From: CAUJIW01 sp963205175
Lineage (GTDB): Bacteria; Pseudomonadota; Alphaproteobacteria; Sphingomonadales; Sphingomonadaceae
Assembly (NCBI GenBank): GCA_041060555.1
Contig: JBEUDS010000011.1
Strand: one strand, 5' to 3'
DNA: 64,000 bases
Positions 18,364-27,079 of the stretch are shown one piece after another. Numbering within the stretch: position 1 is the stretch's first letter; every line of letters starts with the position of its first letter. The notes under the pieces are model-generated. The model was given only the letters and a program-made list of their open reading frames with translations, ran no database searches and was not told the origin of the DNA. A program made the position numbers and the translations under genes.

Positions 18364-19512
18364 ATGACGAGTATTGATCTGGCGCCGCTGCCGACGATGC
18401 CCGACTGTCGGGCCTTGCGTCAGGACGTGCGCGATTTTCTCGCCCATGCGCTGGCGGATCGCGCCCTGCCGGCGCGGGCGCGGAGCTGGTCGGCGGCGGA
18501 CCCCGCGTTCAGTCGGGCGCTCGGTGGCAAGGGCTGGATCGGCATGACCTGGCCGTCGGCCTATGGCGGCGGCGATGCCAGTGCGCTTGAACGTTATGTG
18601 CTGGTGGAGGAACTGCTGGCGGCCGGGGCGCCGGTGGCCGCCCACTGGTTCGGTGACCGCCAGAGCGGCGCCATGCTGCTGCGCTATGCGTCGGAGGCGG
18701 TGAAGGCGGCGTTGCTGCCGCGCATGGCCGCCGGCGACCTGTATTTCTGCATCGGCATGAGCGAACCCGGCGCCGGATCGGACCTCGCGGCCATCCGCAC
18801 CCGGGCGACGCCGGTCGACGGTGGCTGGCGGGTGAACGGCGCCAAGATATGGACCTCGGGGGCGCATCTGGCCCACCTGATGATCGCGCTGGTGCGCACC
18901 GGCGACGGCACCGACACGCGCCACGACGGGCTCAGTCAGCTGATTGTCGACCTCAAGGCGCCCGGCGTCACCGTCCGGCCCATCGTCGACCAGATGGGCG
19001 ATAGCCACTTCTGCGAGGTGTTCCTCGACGATGTCTTCGTGCCCGCCGACATGCTGCTGGGCACCCCGGGCGACGGCTGGCGGCAGGTCAATGCCGAACT
19101 GGCGCTGGAGCGCAGCGGGCCGGAACGCTACCTCAGCAGTTACCCGCTGATCGAGGCGGTGATCGCCGCTCTTGATGACACGGCGGACGAGGCGCTGGTC
19201 GCCCAGGTGGGCCACTGGGCGGCTCAACTGTGGACCTTGCGGCAGATGTCGCTGTCGGTGGCGGGCAAGCTCGCCGCCGGCGACGATCCGATGCTGGAGG
19301 CGTCGCTGGTCAAGGAGGTCGGTGCCCGCTTCGAGCAGGAGGTGCCGCGCGCCTTGCAGGCGGTGTGGGACGGCACGGGGCTCGCCGACGCCGACGGCGC
19401 GCTTCACGAGGCCCTGCATTTTCTGCTCGGCGCATCGGCGTGTTTCTCGTTGCGTGGCGGCACGCGGGAAGTGCTGCGCGGCATCATCGCGCGCGGATTG
19501 GGCCTGCGATGA
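18364..19512 (+). CDS. Acyl-CoA dehydrogenase, first of a tandem pair
   Basis: Acyl-CoA dehydrogenase of 382 residues with WPSAYGGGDASALERYVLVE, CIGMSEPGAGSDLAAIRT and KIWTSGAHLAHLM, the usual flavin-contact segments. It starts a tightly packed operon (ATGA overlaps) with a second, shorter ACAD-like protein. Such pairs form mixed heterotetramers in steroid catabolism (FadE/ChsE-type), where only half of the sites bind FAD. Likely acts on a bulky ring- or side-chain-CoA ester. The distance to the upstream site at 18231 fits a regulated promoter. Confidence 0.87.
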   Translation: MTSIDLAPLPTMPDCRALRQDVRDFLAHALADRALPARARSWSAADPAFSRALGGKGWIGMTWPSAYGGGDASALERYVLVEELLAAGAPVAAHWFGDRQSGAMLLRYASEAVKAALLPRMAAGDLYFCIGMSEPGAGSDLAAIRTRATPVDGGWRVNGAKIWTSGAHLAHLMIALVRTGDGTDTRHDGLSQLIVDLKAPGVTVRPIVDQMGDSHFCEVFLDDVFVPADMLLGTPGDGWRQVNAELALERSGPERYLSSYPLIEAVIAALDDTADEALVAQVGHWAAQLWTLRQMSLSVAGKLAAGDDPMLEASLVKEVGARFEQEVPRALQAVWDGTGLADADGALHEALHFLLGASACFSLRGGTREVLRGIIARGLGLR

Positions 19513-20546
19513 GCGACCAGCAGACCTTGCTTGAACAGACGGTCACCCGTCTGTGCCTGGAGCTGGCGGCGGCCGGCGATAGCGCGGCGGCGCCAGCGTC
19601 CTGGCAGGCGGTCGAGGCGCTGGCGCTGCGCGATCTGCTGCTGCCGGAAGAAGCGCAGGGCTTCGCCGCCAGCTGGGCGGCGGCCGGCGCGGTGTTCCGC
19701 CTGATCGCCGCGCACGGTGTGGCGCTGCCGATCCCCGAGGCTGTTCTGGCTCGCCTGTGGTGTCATCGGCTGGGCATCGGCGGACGTGAGCCGTGCGGCC
19801 TGGCGGTGGCGCTGCCGGCAGGCGATTTGGCGATGGACAATCTGCGTGTCGACCCGGACGCGCGGCTGTGGGGCGAGGCCGATGGCGATGCGGACCACGT
19901 CGCGCGTCTGCTGCTGCTGGGGGCGGACCGCTGCTGGCTGGTGGCGGTGACGGCGGACACGGTGGCGGGCGGCGCTGGCCGGGTTCGCCTTGCCGGCGCC
20001 CGCATCGTGGCCGAGGCGGCGTTGCCGGCGGCGCGCGCCGATTGGCTGGACGAGCTGGCGCTGCTGCGGGCCTGCCAGATGGCCGGCGCCATCGAGGGGA
20101 TGCTGGCGCTGTCGCTGGCGCACGTCGGCACGCGTCAGCAATTCGGCCGGCCGCTCGGGCGCTTTCAGGCCATCCAGCAGCAGCTTGCCGTGCTGGCCGG
20201 CGAAAGTGCCGCCGCCAGTTGCGCGGCCGCCAGCGCGTGTCAGGCGCGCGATCGCGGCGAGGCCGGCTTCGAGATCGCCGCCGCCAAGCTGCGGGCCAAT
20301 CAGGCGGTGGGGCTGGCCACCGACATTGCCCACCAGGTCCATGGCGCCATCGGCTTCACCCGCGAATGCGCGCTCAACGTCCTGACGCTGCCAGCCCACC
20401 GCTGGCGCTCGTCGCTGGGGGGCGATCGCCGCTGGGCGCGCGCGCTGGGGCGTCAGGTGCTCGCCGCCCGGCCGCAGCCGTTCTGGCACTGGCTGACCGC
20501 CCGCAGCGACGCCCAGCTCTCTCCGCCCGAGGACACCCGATCATGA
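19509..20546 (+). CDS. Acyl-CoA dehydrogenase-like partner subunit
   Basis: Protein of 345 residues, shorter and more divergent than a standard acyl-CoA dehydrogenase. The C-terminal core is clear (RQQFGRPLGRFQAIQQQLA and HQVHGAIGFTRECALN), while the N-terminal and middle domains are reduced and lack the usual TEP-x-G-S-D loop. The start overlaps the stop of the previous dehydrogenase (ATGA), so the two are translationally coupled. It fits the accessory subunit of an alpha2-beta2 FadE-type enzyme. The frame extends upstream to 19230 but only inside the preceding gene. Confidence 0.78.
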   Translation: MSDQQTLLEQTVTRLCLELAAAGDSAAAPASWQAVEALALRDLLLPEEAQGFAASWAAAGAVFRLIAAHGVALPIPEAVLARLWCHRLGIGGREPCGLAVALPAGDLAMDNLRVDPDARLWGEADGDADHVARLLLLGADRCWLVAVTADTVAGGAGRVRLAGARIVAEAALPAARADWLDELALLRACQMAGAIEGMLALSLAHVGTRQQFGRPLGRFQAIQQQLAVLAGESAAASCAAASACQARDRGEAGFEIAAAKLRANQAVGLATDIAHQVHGAIGFTRECALNVLTLPAHRWRSSLGGDRRWARALGRQVLAARPQPFWHWLTARSDAQLSPPEDTRS

Positions 20547-21385
20547 ACGATTACGCCGCCCGGCCCGAATACCCCGCCCACTGCGACTATCCGGCAATGC
20601 CGGCGCTGGAAGACGCGCAGCTGCTGCTGGAAAATGGCGTCGCGCTGCTGCGCTTCTGCCGCGATGACGTGCGCAACGCGCTCACCGGTACAGCACTGGT
20701 CGATGACATCATCCGCGTCTGCGACTGGGCCAACCGTACGCCGGAAGTGGGCACCCTGGTGTTCACCGGCGCCGGCAAGGCCTTCTCGGCCGGCGGCAAT
20801 GTCAAGGACATGAGCGCGCGGGCCGGCATGTTCGGCGGCGAGGGGCTCGACATCCAGGACGCCTACCGGCGGGGCATCCAACAGATGAGCCGCGCGGTGC
20901 ACACGCTGGAGGTGCCGACCATCGCCGCGGTCAATGGCCCGGCCATCGGCGCGGGGCTCGATCTGGCCTGCATGTGCGACATCCGCATCGGGGCCACCAC
21001 CGCCAGTGTCGCGGAGTCCTTCGTCAATCTCGGGCTCATTCCCGGCGATGGCGGCGCCTGGTTCCTGCCGCGCATCGTCGGCGTCCAGCGGGCGGCGGAG
21101 ATGACCTTCTCCGGCCGCACGGTCGACGCCGAAGAGGCACTGGCGATCGGGTTGTTTCTCGATCTTGCTCCGCCGGACCAGCTGATGGCGCGCGTACTGG
21201 CCATGGCCAACCGCTTCGCGGCCAAGCCGCGCCAGGCGCTGCGGCTGGCCAAGCGCCTGCTCCAGCTCGGCCAGCGGGCGCCGCTGGCGGATTTTCTCGA
21301 CCACTGCGCCGGCCTGCAGGCCCTGGCGCACCACAGTGCCGCGCACCAGACCGCGCTGGCGGCGTTTCTTGCCCGGGACAACTGA
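20543..21385 (+). CDS. Enoyl-CoA hydratase/isomerase-family protein
   Basis: Crotonase of 280 residues coupled to the upstream gene by ATGA. It has the oxyanion-hole segment GAGKAFSAGGNVKDM and GPAIGAGLDLACMCDIRIG. The usual PE glutamate is replaced (AESFVNLGLIPGDGGAWFLP), so a standard two-glutamate hydration mechanism is unlikely. The N-terminal extension of about 30 residues is unusual. It may hydrate, isomerise or hydrolyse an unsaturated ring-derived CoA ester. Neighbours are the ACAD pair and a P450. Confidence 0.8.
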   Translation: MNDYAARPEYPAHCDYPAMPALEDAQLLLENGVALLRFCRDDVRNALTGTALVDDIIRVCDWANRTPEVGTLVFTGAGKAFSAGGNVKDMSARAGMFGGEGLDIQDAYRRGIQQMSRAVHTLEVPTIAAVNGPAIGAGLDLACMCDIRIGATTASVAESFVNLGLIPGDGGAWFLPRIVGVQRAAEMTFSGRTVDAEEALAIGLFLDLAPPDQLMARVLAMANRFAAKPRQALRLAKRLLQLGQRAPLADFLDHCAGLQALAHHSAAHQTALAAFLARDN

Positions 21386-21415
21386 CCGGCGTTTGCTTCA
21401 GGAAAGGTATTGCCC

Positions 21416-22600
21416 ATGGAGATTGTCTATTCTCCCTATGACGAGCGCGTGATGGCCGACCCGTGGGCCACCTATCGCCGCATGCAGGACGACGCGCCGG
21501 CCTATTACATCCCCGATCTCGATTGCTGGGCGCTGTCGCGTTTCGAGGACATCTGGCAGGCCAGCATGGACCGCCATTCCTACACCGCCGGCCACGGCAC
21601 CTCGCCCGACGCGCTGTTTCTGGCGTCCGAACCGCCACCGTCGGTGTTCCTGTTCATGGACCCGCCGGCCCATGGCGTGCATCGCGGCATGATCGCCAAG
21701 AGCTACCAGAAGGACAAGATCGCCACCATCGACGCGCATGTGCGCGCCATCGTGCGGGAACTGCTGATGCCCGCACTGGAGACCGGCAGGATCGAGGTCT
21801 ATCACCTGGCCAGCCGGGTGGCGCTGTTCGTCATCGCCGACTTCATCGGTCTGACCCGCGAGGAAATCCTGCACATCCGCGGCCTGATCGATCGCTTCTA
21901 CACCCGTGAGCCGGGCGTGCGCGGCACCACGCCGGCCGGCGCCCAGGCATTCGCCGAAGCGCATGACTATATCCACGGCCTGATCGGCAAATACCGGCGG
22001 CAGCCGCCGGCATCGCACAGCCATATCAACACCTGGCTCCACGCGATCGCCGCCGACACGACAATGACGGACGAGGAGATTTTTTTCAGCATCTTCGCCA
22101 TGGTCATCACCGGTTCCGACACGGTGCCGCTGACCACCGCCAGCTGCGTCTATTACCTCGACCAGTTTCCCGACCAGCAGGCGCTGGCCCGGCGCGACCC
22201 CGCGCTGCTCGCCGGCGCCTTCGAGGAGACGGCACGCTACGACCAGCCGACCAACCTGCTCGGCCGTCGCCTGGTGCGCGATGTCGAGCTGCACGGCCAG
22301 ACCATGCGGGAAGGCCAGTCGGTGCTGTTTCTCTACGCCGCCGCCGGCCGGGACGGGCGGGAGTTCGAGCAGCCCGACAGCTTCAATATCGAGCGCAAGA
22401 TGCGCCGCACGCTGGCCTTCGGCACCGGCATTCATTTCTGCCTTGGCCAGCATCTGGCCCGCCTGGAGGGGCGGATCATCCTGGAGGAGCTGATGGCGAG
22501 CATTCCGGAATTCGCCGTCGAGCGGGCGGCCTGCCGTCGGGTCTATGGCGAGTTCCTGCAGAGCTATTGCTCGGTGCCGATCAGCTTCAAACCTCGTTGA
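21416..22600 (+). CDS. Cytochrome P450
   Basis: Soluble bacterial P450 of 394 residues. The heme-binding loop is FGTGIHFCLGQHLARLEG with the axial cysteine, the I-helix region is FAMVITGSDTVPLTTAS, and E-x-x-R is visible in FEETARY. The usual A/G-G-x-D/E-T pattern is present as TGSDT. It would hydroxylate a hydrophobic substrate and needs a ferredoxin and reductase, neither of which is in the window. In estrogen-degrading sphingomonads a P450 performs 4-hydroxylation before extradiol cleavage, which fits this cluster, but identity with that enzyme is not shown. ATG 21416 is preferred over an upstream TTG at 21410. Confidence 0.88.
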   Translation: MEIVYSPYDERVMADPWATYRRMQDDAPAYYIPDLDCWALSRFEDIWQASMDRHSYTAGHGTSPDALFLASEPPPSVFLFMDPPAHGVHRGMIAKSYQKDKIATIDAHVRAIVRELLMPALETGRIEVYHLASRVALFVIADFIGLTREEILHIRGLIDRFYTREPGVRGTTPAGAQAFAEAHDYIHGLIGKYRRQPPASHSHINTWLHAIAADTTMTDEEIFFSIFAMVITGSDTVPLTTASCVYYLDQFPDQQALARRDPALLAGAFEETARYDQPTNLLGRRLVRDVELHGQTMREGQSVLFLYAAAGRDGREFEQPDSFNIERKMRRTLAFGTGIHFCLGQHLARLEGRIILEELMASIPEFAVERAACRRVYGEFLQSYCSVPISFKPR

Positions 22601-22603
22601 GCC

Positions 22604-23842
22604 ATGGCGCAGCCGATCGATGAGGCGGGGCTTGCCCGCCTGCTGGCCGAGACGCCCTCGCTGTTCCTGCCCGGCTGCACCGGTGAGCCGCGACGTCTGC
22701 GGGCGATGGCGATCCGCCAGCCGGGGCTGACCGCCAGCTGCGCGGTGCTGACCTCGTTTGTCGCCGGCCTCAACGACTTCGCCACGCCGCTGCTCACGGC
22801 CTCGCCGCGGGTCACCGGCTTTTTCCCGGCTCCCGGGCCGCGCTATCGCCAGCTGGTGTCGACCTACGCTGGCATTGACGCCTGCCTGCGGGCCTGCCAG
22901 CCGGGCCTGGTCTGCCTGCCGGTCACCCGGCCGGACGCGCGCGGCCACGTCTGGCCCGGTGTGTCGGCCGAGTTCGTGGCGACGGCGCTGGAGACGGCGG
23001 CGGTGCGGGTGGCACTGGTGTCCGACCAGTTGCCCGTCATCGGCGCCGACGACGGCGTGCCGCTGGCGGCCTTCACCCACGTCCTGACAGACGACCAGCC
23101 GCCGCTGATGCGCGCGGACGAGCCGGTCGACGACACGATGGCCGCCATCGGCCGGCATCTGGCAACGTTGATTCCCGATGGCGCGACGCTGCAGACGGGC
23201 ATCGGCAAGGTGCCGGCGGCGCTGTTCGCCAGCCTGGGCGGTCACCGGCGGCTGCGCATTCACACTGGCATGGCGACTGGTGGCCTGCGCGGGCTGGTTG
23301 AGGCGGGCGCACTCACCCGCGAGGCGCCAGTGGTCTGCGCGACCCTGCTGGGCGACCGGGATTTCTATCGCTGGCTCGACGGACGGCAGGACATCGCCTT
23401 GCGGCCGATCAGCCATACCCACAACGCCGCCGTGCTGGCCGGGCTGCCGGCGCTGGTGGCGGTGAACTCCGCCATCGAGGTCGACCTGCTGGGCCAGGTC
23501 AACGCCGAGCGGATCGGCGATACCGTGGTCAGCGCGCCCGGGGGCCTGCCGGACTTTGCCGCCGCTGCCCATCGCGCCGCCGACGGCCTGTCGATCATCG
23601 CGCTGCCGTCCACCGACGCGCGCGGTCGCCATTCACGTATCGTGGCGCGGCTTGCCGCCGGCACGCCGGTGAGCGTCGCGCGCCACGATGTCGATGTGGT
23701 CGTCACGGAGCAGGGCATCGCCGACCTGCGCGGCCTGACCACCGGAGAACGCGCGCTGGCGCTGGTGGCCGTCGCAGCACCGGCCTTCCGGCCGGCGCTG
23801 CGCGCGGCGCTCGATGCCGCGCTGGAGGCTAGCCCGGCATAG
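22604..23842 (+). CDS. Acetyl-CoA hydrolase/CoA-transferase family protein
   Basis: Protein of 412 residues with the two-domain CoA-transferase fold of the 4-hydroxybutyrate/acetate CoA-transferase group. Visible elements are LQTGIGKVPAALFASL, IHTGMATGGLRGLVEAG, the catalytic glutamate segment VNSAIEVDLLGQVN and VVTEQGIADLRGLTTGERA. It can move CoA between acyl groups, activating the substrate acid at the cost of another CoA ester. It is 3 bp after the P450 stop, last gene of the 18364-23842 operon, convergent with the next dehydrogenase. Confidence 0.82.
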   Translation: MAQPIDEAGLARLLAETPSLFLPGCTGEPRRLRAMAIRQPGLTASCAVLTSFVAGLNDFATPLLTASPRVTGFFPAPGPRYRQLVSTYAGIDACLRACQPGLVCLPVTRPDARGHVWPGVSAEFVATALETAAVRVALVSDQLPVIGADDGVPLAAFTHVLTDDQPPLMRADEPVDDTMAAIGRHLATLIPDGATLQTGIGKVPAALFASLGGHRRLRIHTGMATGGLRGLVEAGALTREAPVVCATLLGDRDFYRWLDGRQDIALRPISHTHNAAVLAGLPALVAVNSAIEVDLLGQVNAERIGDTVVSAPGGLPDFAAAAHRAADGLSIIALPSTDARGRHSRIVARLAAGTPVSVARHDVDVVVTEQGIADLRGLTTGERALALVAVAAPAFRPALRAALDAALEASPA

Positions 23843-23855
23843 GCCGGCCGCCGCT

Positions 23856-25046
23856 TCAGTAGGTCAGCGGCAGGTCGAGCGCACGCCGCGCGATGATGTT
23901 CTTCTGGATCTCCGACGAGCCGGCGCCGATGGTGTCGAGCGCGGTGGCGCGGTAGGACCACTCCCATTTGCCCCCCATCGGCGCGCTGGCATCGTGTTTG
24001 TCGATCAGGCCGTCCGGCCCCAGCGCATCCAGCGCGAAGTCGGCGATCTCCTGGTGCAGCTCGGTGCTGTAGAGCTTGCACATGGCGGCCTCGATCGACG
24101 GTACCCGGTCCAGCGTCGAGGCATAGATCACCCGTCGCTGCAGCATCTTGGCGGTTTCCACCTTGGCGGTCAGCCGGGCCATGCCGCGCCGGACGTGCGG
24201 CCGTTCGATGATCGGGGCGCCGTCGCGACGGCGGGTGCACAGCAGCGCGCGCAGGCGGGCCAGCTTCTGTTCCAGCGGGCTGAAGGTGTAGAAGGTGAAG
24301 CGCTCATAATCGAGCGCCTCGCAGATGTAGGTCCAGCCCTTGTTGACCGCGCCGACCACATAGTCGTCGGCGACGAACACATCGTCGAGAAACACCTGGT
24401 TGGTGACATGCTCACCCATGGTCTCGATCGGGTGGATGGTGATGCCGGGCTGGCGGATGGGCAGCAGGAACAGGCTGATGCCCTTGTGCTTGGGCGCGTC
24501 CGGGTCGGTGCGCGCGGCCAGCCAGTACCAGTCGGCGAAATGGGCCGACGTCGTGAACATCTTCTGGCCGTTCAGGCGCCAGCCGGCGCCGTCGCGCTCG
24601 GCCCGCAGCTTGAGCGCGGCGAGGTCCGAGCCGGCGTGCGGTTCGGTGTAACCCAGCGCGAACTCGATCTCGGCGGTGAGGATCTTGGGCAGAAACTCCC
24701 GTTTCAGCTTTTCCGAGCCATGGCGGATCAGCGTCTGGCCGACACAGCCGACGCCCTTGCCGATGAGCGGCGCGCCGACGCGGGACAGTTCCTCGTTGAG
24801 CAGATATTCGTAGATGCCGGGCTTGCCCTGGCCGCCATATTCCACCGGCCACGACATGCCGAGGTAGCCCCGCTGCGCCAGGGCGCGACAGAAGGCCTTG
24901 CGCGCCGGCGTGTCGGCGAGGATGGAGTCGGACTCGCGCTCCGGGCACATGATGTCGGCGGCGTCCGGCCAGCCGGCCACCTCGTCGAGGAACGCGCGGA
25001 CTTCGGCGACGAACGCCTGTTCGTCGGGGCTGAAATCGAAATTCAA
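23856..25046 (-). CDS. Acyl-CoA dehydrogenase
   Basis: Acyl-CoA dehydrogenase of 396 residues. Typical segments are SWPVEYGGQGKPGIYEYLL, ALGYTEPHAGSDLAALKL, GQKMFTTSAHFADWYWLA and the C-terminal GAGSSEIQKNIIARRALDLP, characteristic of FadE-type enzymes of actinobacterial and proteobacterial steroid degraders. Directly downstream of a TetR gene (13 bp gap) that has its own regulon-type site, so both are probably in one transcript. Confidence 0.87.
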   Translation of the reverse strand: MNFDFSPDEQAFVAEVRAFLDEVAGWPDAADIMCPERESDSILADTPARKAFCRALAQRGYLGMSWPVEYGGQGKPGIYEYLLNEELSRVGAPLIGKGVGCVGQTLIRHGSEKLKREFLPKILTAEIEFALGYTEPHAGSDLAALKLRAERDGAGWRLNGQKMFTTSAHFADWYWLAARTDPDAPKHKGISLFLLPIRQPGITIHPIETMGEHVTNQVFLDDVFVADDYVVGAVNKGWTYICEALDYERFTFYTFSPLEQKLARLRALLCTRRRDGAPIIERPHVRRGMARLTAKVETAKMLQRRVIYASTLDRVPSIEAAMCKLYSTELHQEIADFALDALGPDGLIDKHDASAPMGGKWEWSYRATALDTIGAGSSEIQKNIIARRALDLPLTY

Positions 25047-25059
25047 GAGCGTACTCCGG

Positions 25060-25680
25060 CTATTTGGTGAGGTATTTCACCACCGCGTCGGACACCTGCT
25101 CCACCAGCTCGTCATCGGTGATCACCGGCGAGTTGTTGTCGAGATAGGCATCGATGGCGCCGACCACGATATGCTCGGCCACGAACATCGCGACTTCGAT
25201 GTCGGCGATCTTGATGGCGGCGCGGTGCTGCTGATAGTAGGCGCGGATGGTGTTGTAGAGGAACTTCTCGGTCGTCATCTGCCGCGACAGCTTGCCGAGC
25301 TTGGGCACCTCGCGCGGCAGGCGCAGGAAGATGAAGCTGTACTGTTTGCGGATGGCGAGAATCTGGCGGATGATTTCCGGCGTCGACAGTTCCAGCGGCT
25401 TGGACAGCTGGTTCAGGATGCATTCCCGCAACACGTCGGCGGCGTTGATGACGGCGTTTTCCACCAGGGCGGCGGCAATTGCCTCCTTGCTGGGGAAATA
25501 CTGGTAGAGCGACCCGATGCTGACGCCGGCGACGTCGGCGATGTGATTGGTGGTGGCGGCCTCGTAGCCGTTCTTGGCGATGATCGACTCCGCCGAGCGC
25601 AGGATGCATTCAACCGTGAAGCGAGCCCGCTCCTGGCGCGGCACTTTGCGTGGTGCAAGCTGGGTATCCGTCTCGATCAT
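25060..25680 (-). CDS. TetR-family regulator, candidate regulator of the island
   Basis: Regulator of 206 residues from ATG 25680, chosen because GGAGAAGG precedes it at good distance; the frame remains open to 25797 with a basic, low-complexity N terminus. The helix-turn-helix is in TNHIADVAGVSIGSLYQYF (about 47-66), with a long ligand domain. Its own upstream region carries TGCGAGTTTAATGTGAG, matching the motif in front of other operons of the island, so it is a natural candidate for the regulator and for autoregulation. Direct repeats are unusual for TetR proteins, so another regulator encoded outside the window remains possible. Confidence 0.85.
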   Translation of the reverse strand: MIETDTQLAPRKVPRQERARFTVECILRSAESIIAKNGYEAATTNHIADVAGVSIGSLYQYFPSKEAIAAALVENAVINAADVLRECILNQLSKPLELSTPEIIRQILAIRKQYSFIFLRLPREVPKLGKLSRQMTTEKFLYNTIRAYYQQHRAAIKIADIEVAMFVAEHIVVGAIDAYLDNNSPVITDDELVEQVSDAVVKYLTK

Positions 25681-25833
25681 CGCCTTCTCCCCTGGCAACG
25701 CCGTCTCCCCGGGCTTGCCGGGGCGCGTATCTCCCGTTTTCGGGCCTGGCTTCAGCCTCTTCTGGCGTCGTTGGCCCCGTTTTCGGGGTTCTGGCATCGC
25801 CGGCTCCTCCCTAGCATAAAATATGAAACTATA

Positions 25834-25850
25834 CTCACATTAAACTCGCA
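25834..25850 (-). promoter_or_regulatory. Direct-repeat site TGCGAGTTTAATGTGAG (minus strand)
   Basis: On the plus strand CTCACA starts at 25834 and CTCGCA at 25845, an 11-bp period. It lies about 155 bp upstream of the TetR start codon, in the gap between that gene and the SDR gene at 25897, and fits nnCGAGTnnAATGYGAG in all conserved positions. Confidence 0.65.
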
Positions 25851-25896
25851 TTCGCTCTGTGCTTGTACGGGCGGCCGATGCGGGCGGTCCGGGCGC

Positions 25897-26607
25897 TCAG
25901 GGCTCGATGAAGCCGAGCTCGGCGAGAATCATCGAGCCGTTGATCACCGGGTTGCCGGCGGCATAGAACAGCGTCTCGGCGATTTCCTCCGGCTCGATCA
26001 GCCGCCCCTGGGTCAGCAGCGAGGCGAGATGTTCCAGCGCCGCGCCGCCGTAGCTGCGCAGCATTTCGGTGTTGGTAAAGCCCGGGCAGATGCAGGCGGT
26101 GTGGATGCGCTGGCCGGCGAGGTCCTGCGCGGTTGCCCGCATCAGGCCGGCCAGGGCGTGCTTGCTCATGATGTAGGCGGCCATGCCGCGGGTCGCCCGG
26201 TAGCTCAGTGTCGAGCCGACGTAGAGGATCGACGAGCCCGGCGCCATGCGCGGCAGCAGCAGCAGGTTGAGCACCGCGGGCGCCACGCTGTTGATCTCCA
26301 GGCAGGCCCGCATGGCCTCGGCGGTCAGCTCGGTGGTGCTGCCGGCCCCCTTGTGGGCGGCGTTGTGCACCAGGCACAGGCGCGCGCTGTCCGGCAGGTG
26401 GTCGGCCAGCGCCGTGCCCACCGCGTCGGCCCATGTGGGGTCGGCGAAATCGGCGTGGATGTGGATGGCGCCCTCCAGCGGGATCGGCTGGCGCGAGAGG
26501 TTGATCACCCGGGTGCCGGTGGCCGCGAAGCGTCGGGCGGTGGCCAGACCGATACCGGCGCTGCCGCCGGTGATGACGAGATAGTCGATGCCTGCTGGCG
26601 TTGCCAT
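25897..26607 (-). CDS. Short-chain dehydrogenase/reductase
   Basis: SDR of 236 residues from ATG 26607, which follows AGGGGAG. Motifs: VITGGSAGIGLATA at the N terminus, HNAA in place of the common NNAG, and YIMSK as the catalytic pair. The acidic dinucleotide residue is absent and basic residues follow (NLSRQP), suggesting NADP. It probably reduces or oxidises a ring ketone or hydroxyacyl group. Last gene of the long minus-strand transcription unit that starts near 38.5 kb, 37 bp after the VOC gene. Confidence 0.82.
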   Translation of the reverse strand: MATPAGIDYLVITGGSAGIGLATARRFAATGTRVINLSRQPIPLEGAIHIHADFADPTWADAVGTALADHLPDSARLCLVHNAAHKGAGSTTELTAEAMRACLEINSVAPAVLNLLLLPRMAPGSSILYVGSTLSYRATRGMAAYIMSKHALAGLMRATAQDLAGQRIHTACICPGFTNTEMLRSYGGAALEHLASLLTQGRLIEPEEIAETLFYAAGNPVINGSMILAELGFIEP

Positions 26608-26644
26608 GTGCGCTCCCCTGTCGCCCGTCATCCGGGCTGCTGTG

Positions 26645-27079
26645 TCAGTTCACTTCCATCAGTTCGATGGTGTTGCCGTCCGGGTCGGCGATCATTGCCG
26701 CCTTCACGCCCGGCCGGGGCGAGACGATGTCCGTGACGATGGGCACCGCCTGGGCCCGGCAGGCTAGGACGACGGCCTCCAGATTGGCAATGGTCACCGT
26801 GAAGTAGCGCAGCCCCGGCGCGTCGAGATAGCCACCGGTGACCCGCGCGCCCGGCGCCAGACGATCGACGGCGAAAATCTTGATCCGGCTGTCGCCGCAG
26901 CGAAAGCGCGCGATCCGGCCAGTACCGGGAATGCTGACCTCGCCATCCGGCGTCAGGCCGAGCACATCCTGATAGAAGGCGCGCATGGCCGGCCCGTTGC
27001 CGGTGACGAGACCGATATCGAGAGCAGGGCGGGTGGGGGTGAGCATCTCGGGGGTCTCCTCGGCTGGCGGTCGCGTCAT
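26645..27079 (-). CDS. Glyoxalase/VOC-fold protein
   Basis: Small vicinal-oxygen-chelate protein, 144 residues if it starts at 27079 (ATGA overlap with the upstream gene) or 133 from ATG 27046, which has GGAG at good spacing. Typical features are PALDIGLVTGNGPAMRAFYQ at the start and DPDGNTIELMEVN at the end, the latter containing the glutamate often used as metal ligand. The fold covers epimerases, lyases and dioxygenases, so the reaction is open; a methylmalonyl-CoA epimerase-like or isomerase role is possible. Confidence 0.72.
   Translation of the reverse strand: MTRPPAEETPEMLTPTRPALDIGLVTGNGPAMRAFYQDVLGLTPDGEVSIPGTGRIARFRCGDSRIKIFAVDRLAPGARVTGGYLDAPGLRYFTVTIANLEAVVLACRAQAVPIVTDIVSPRPGVKAAMIADPDGNTIELMEVN

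Noticed and set aside
22604..23842. Assigning the CoA-transferase to a specific substrate (succinate, butyrate or 4-hydroxybutyrate)
   Set aside because: The family motif is clear but substrate specificity cannot be read from the residues visible.
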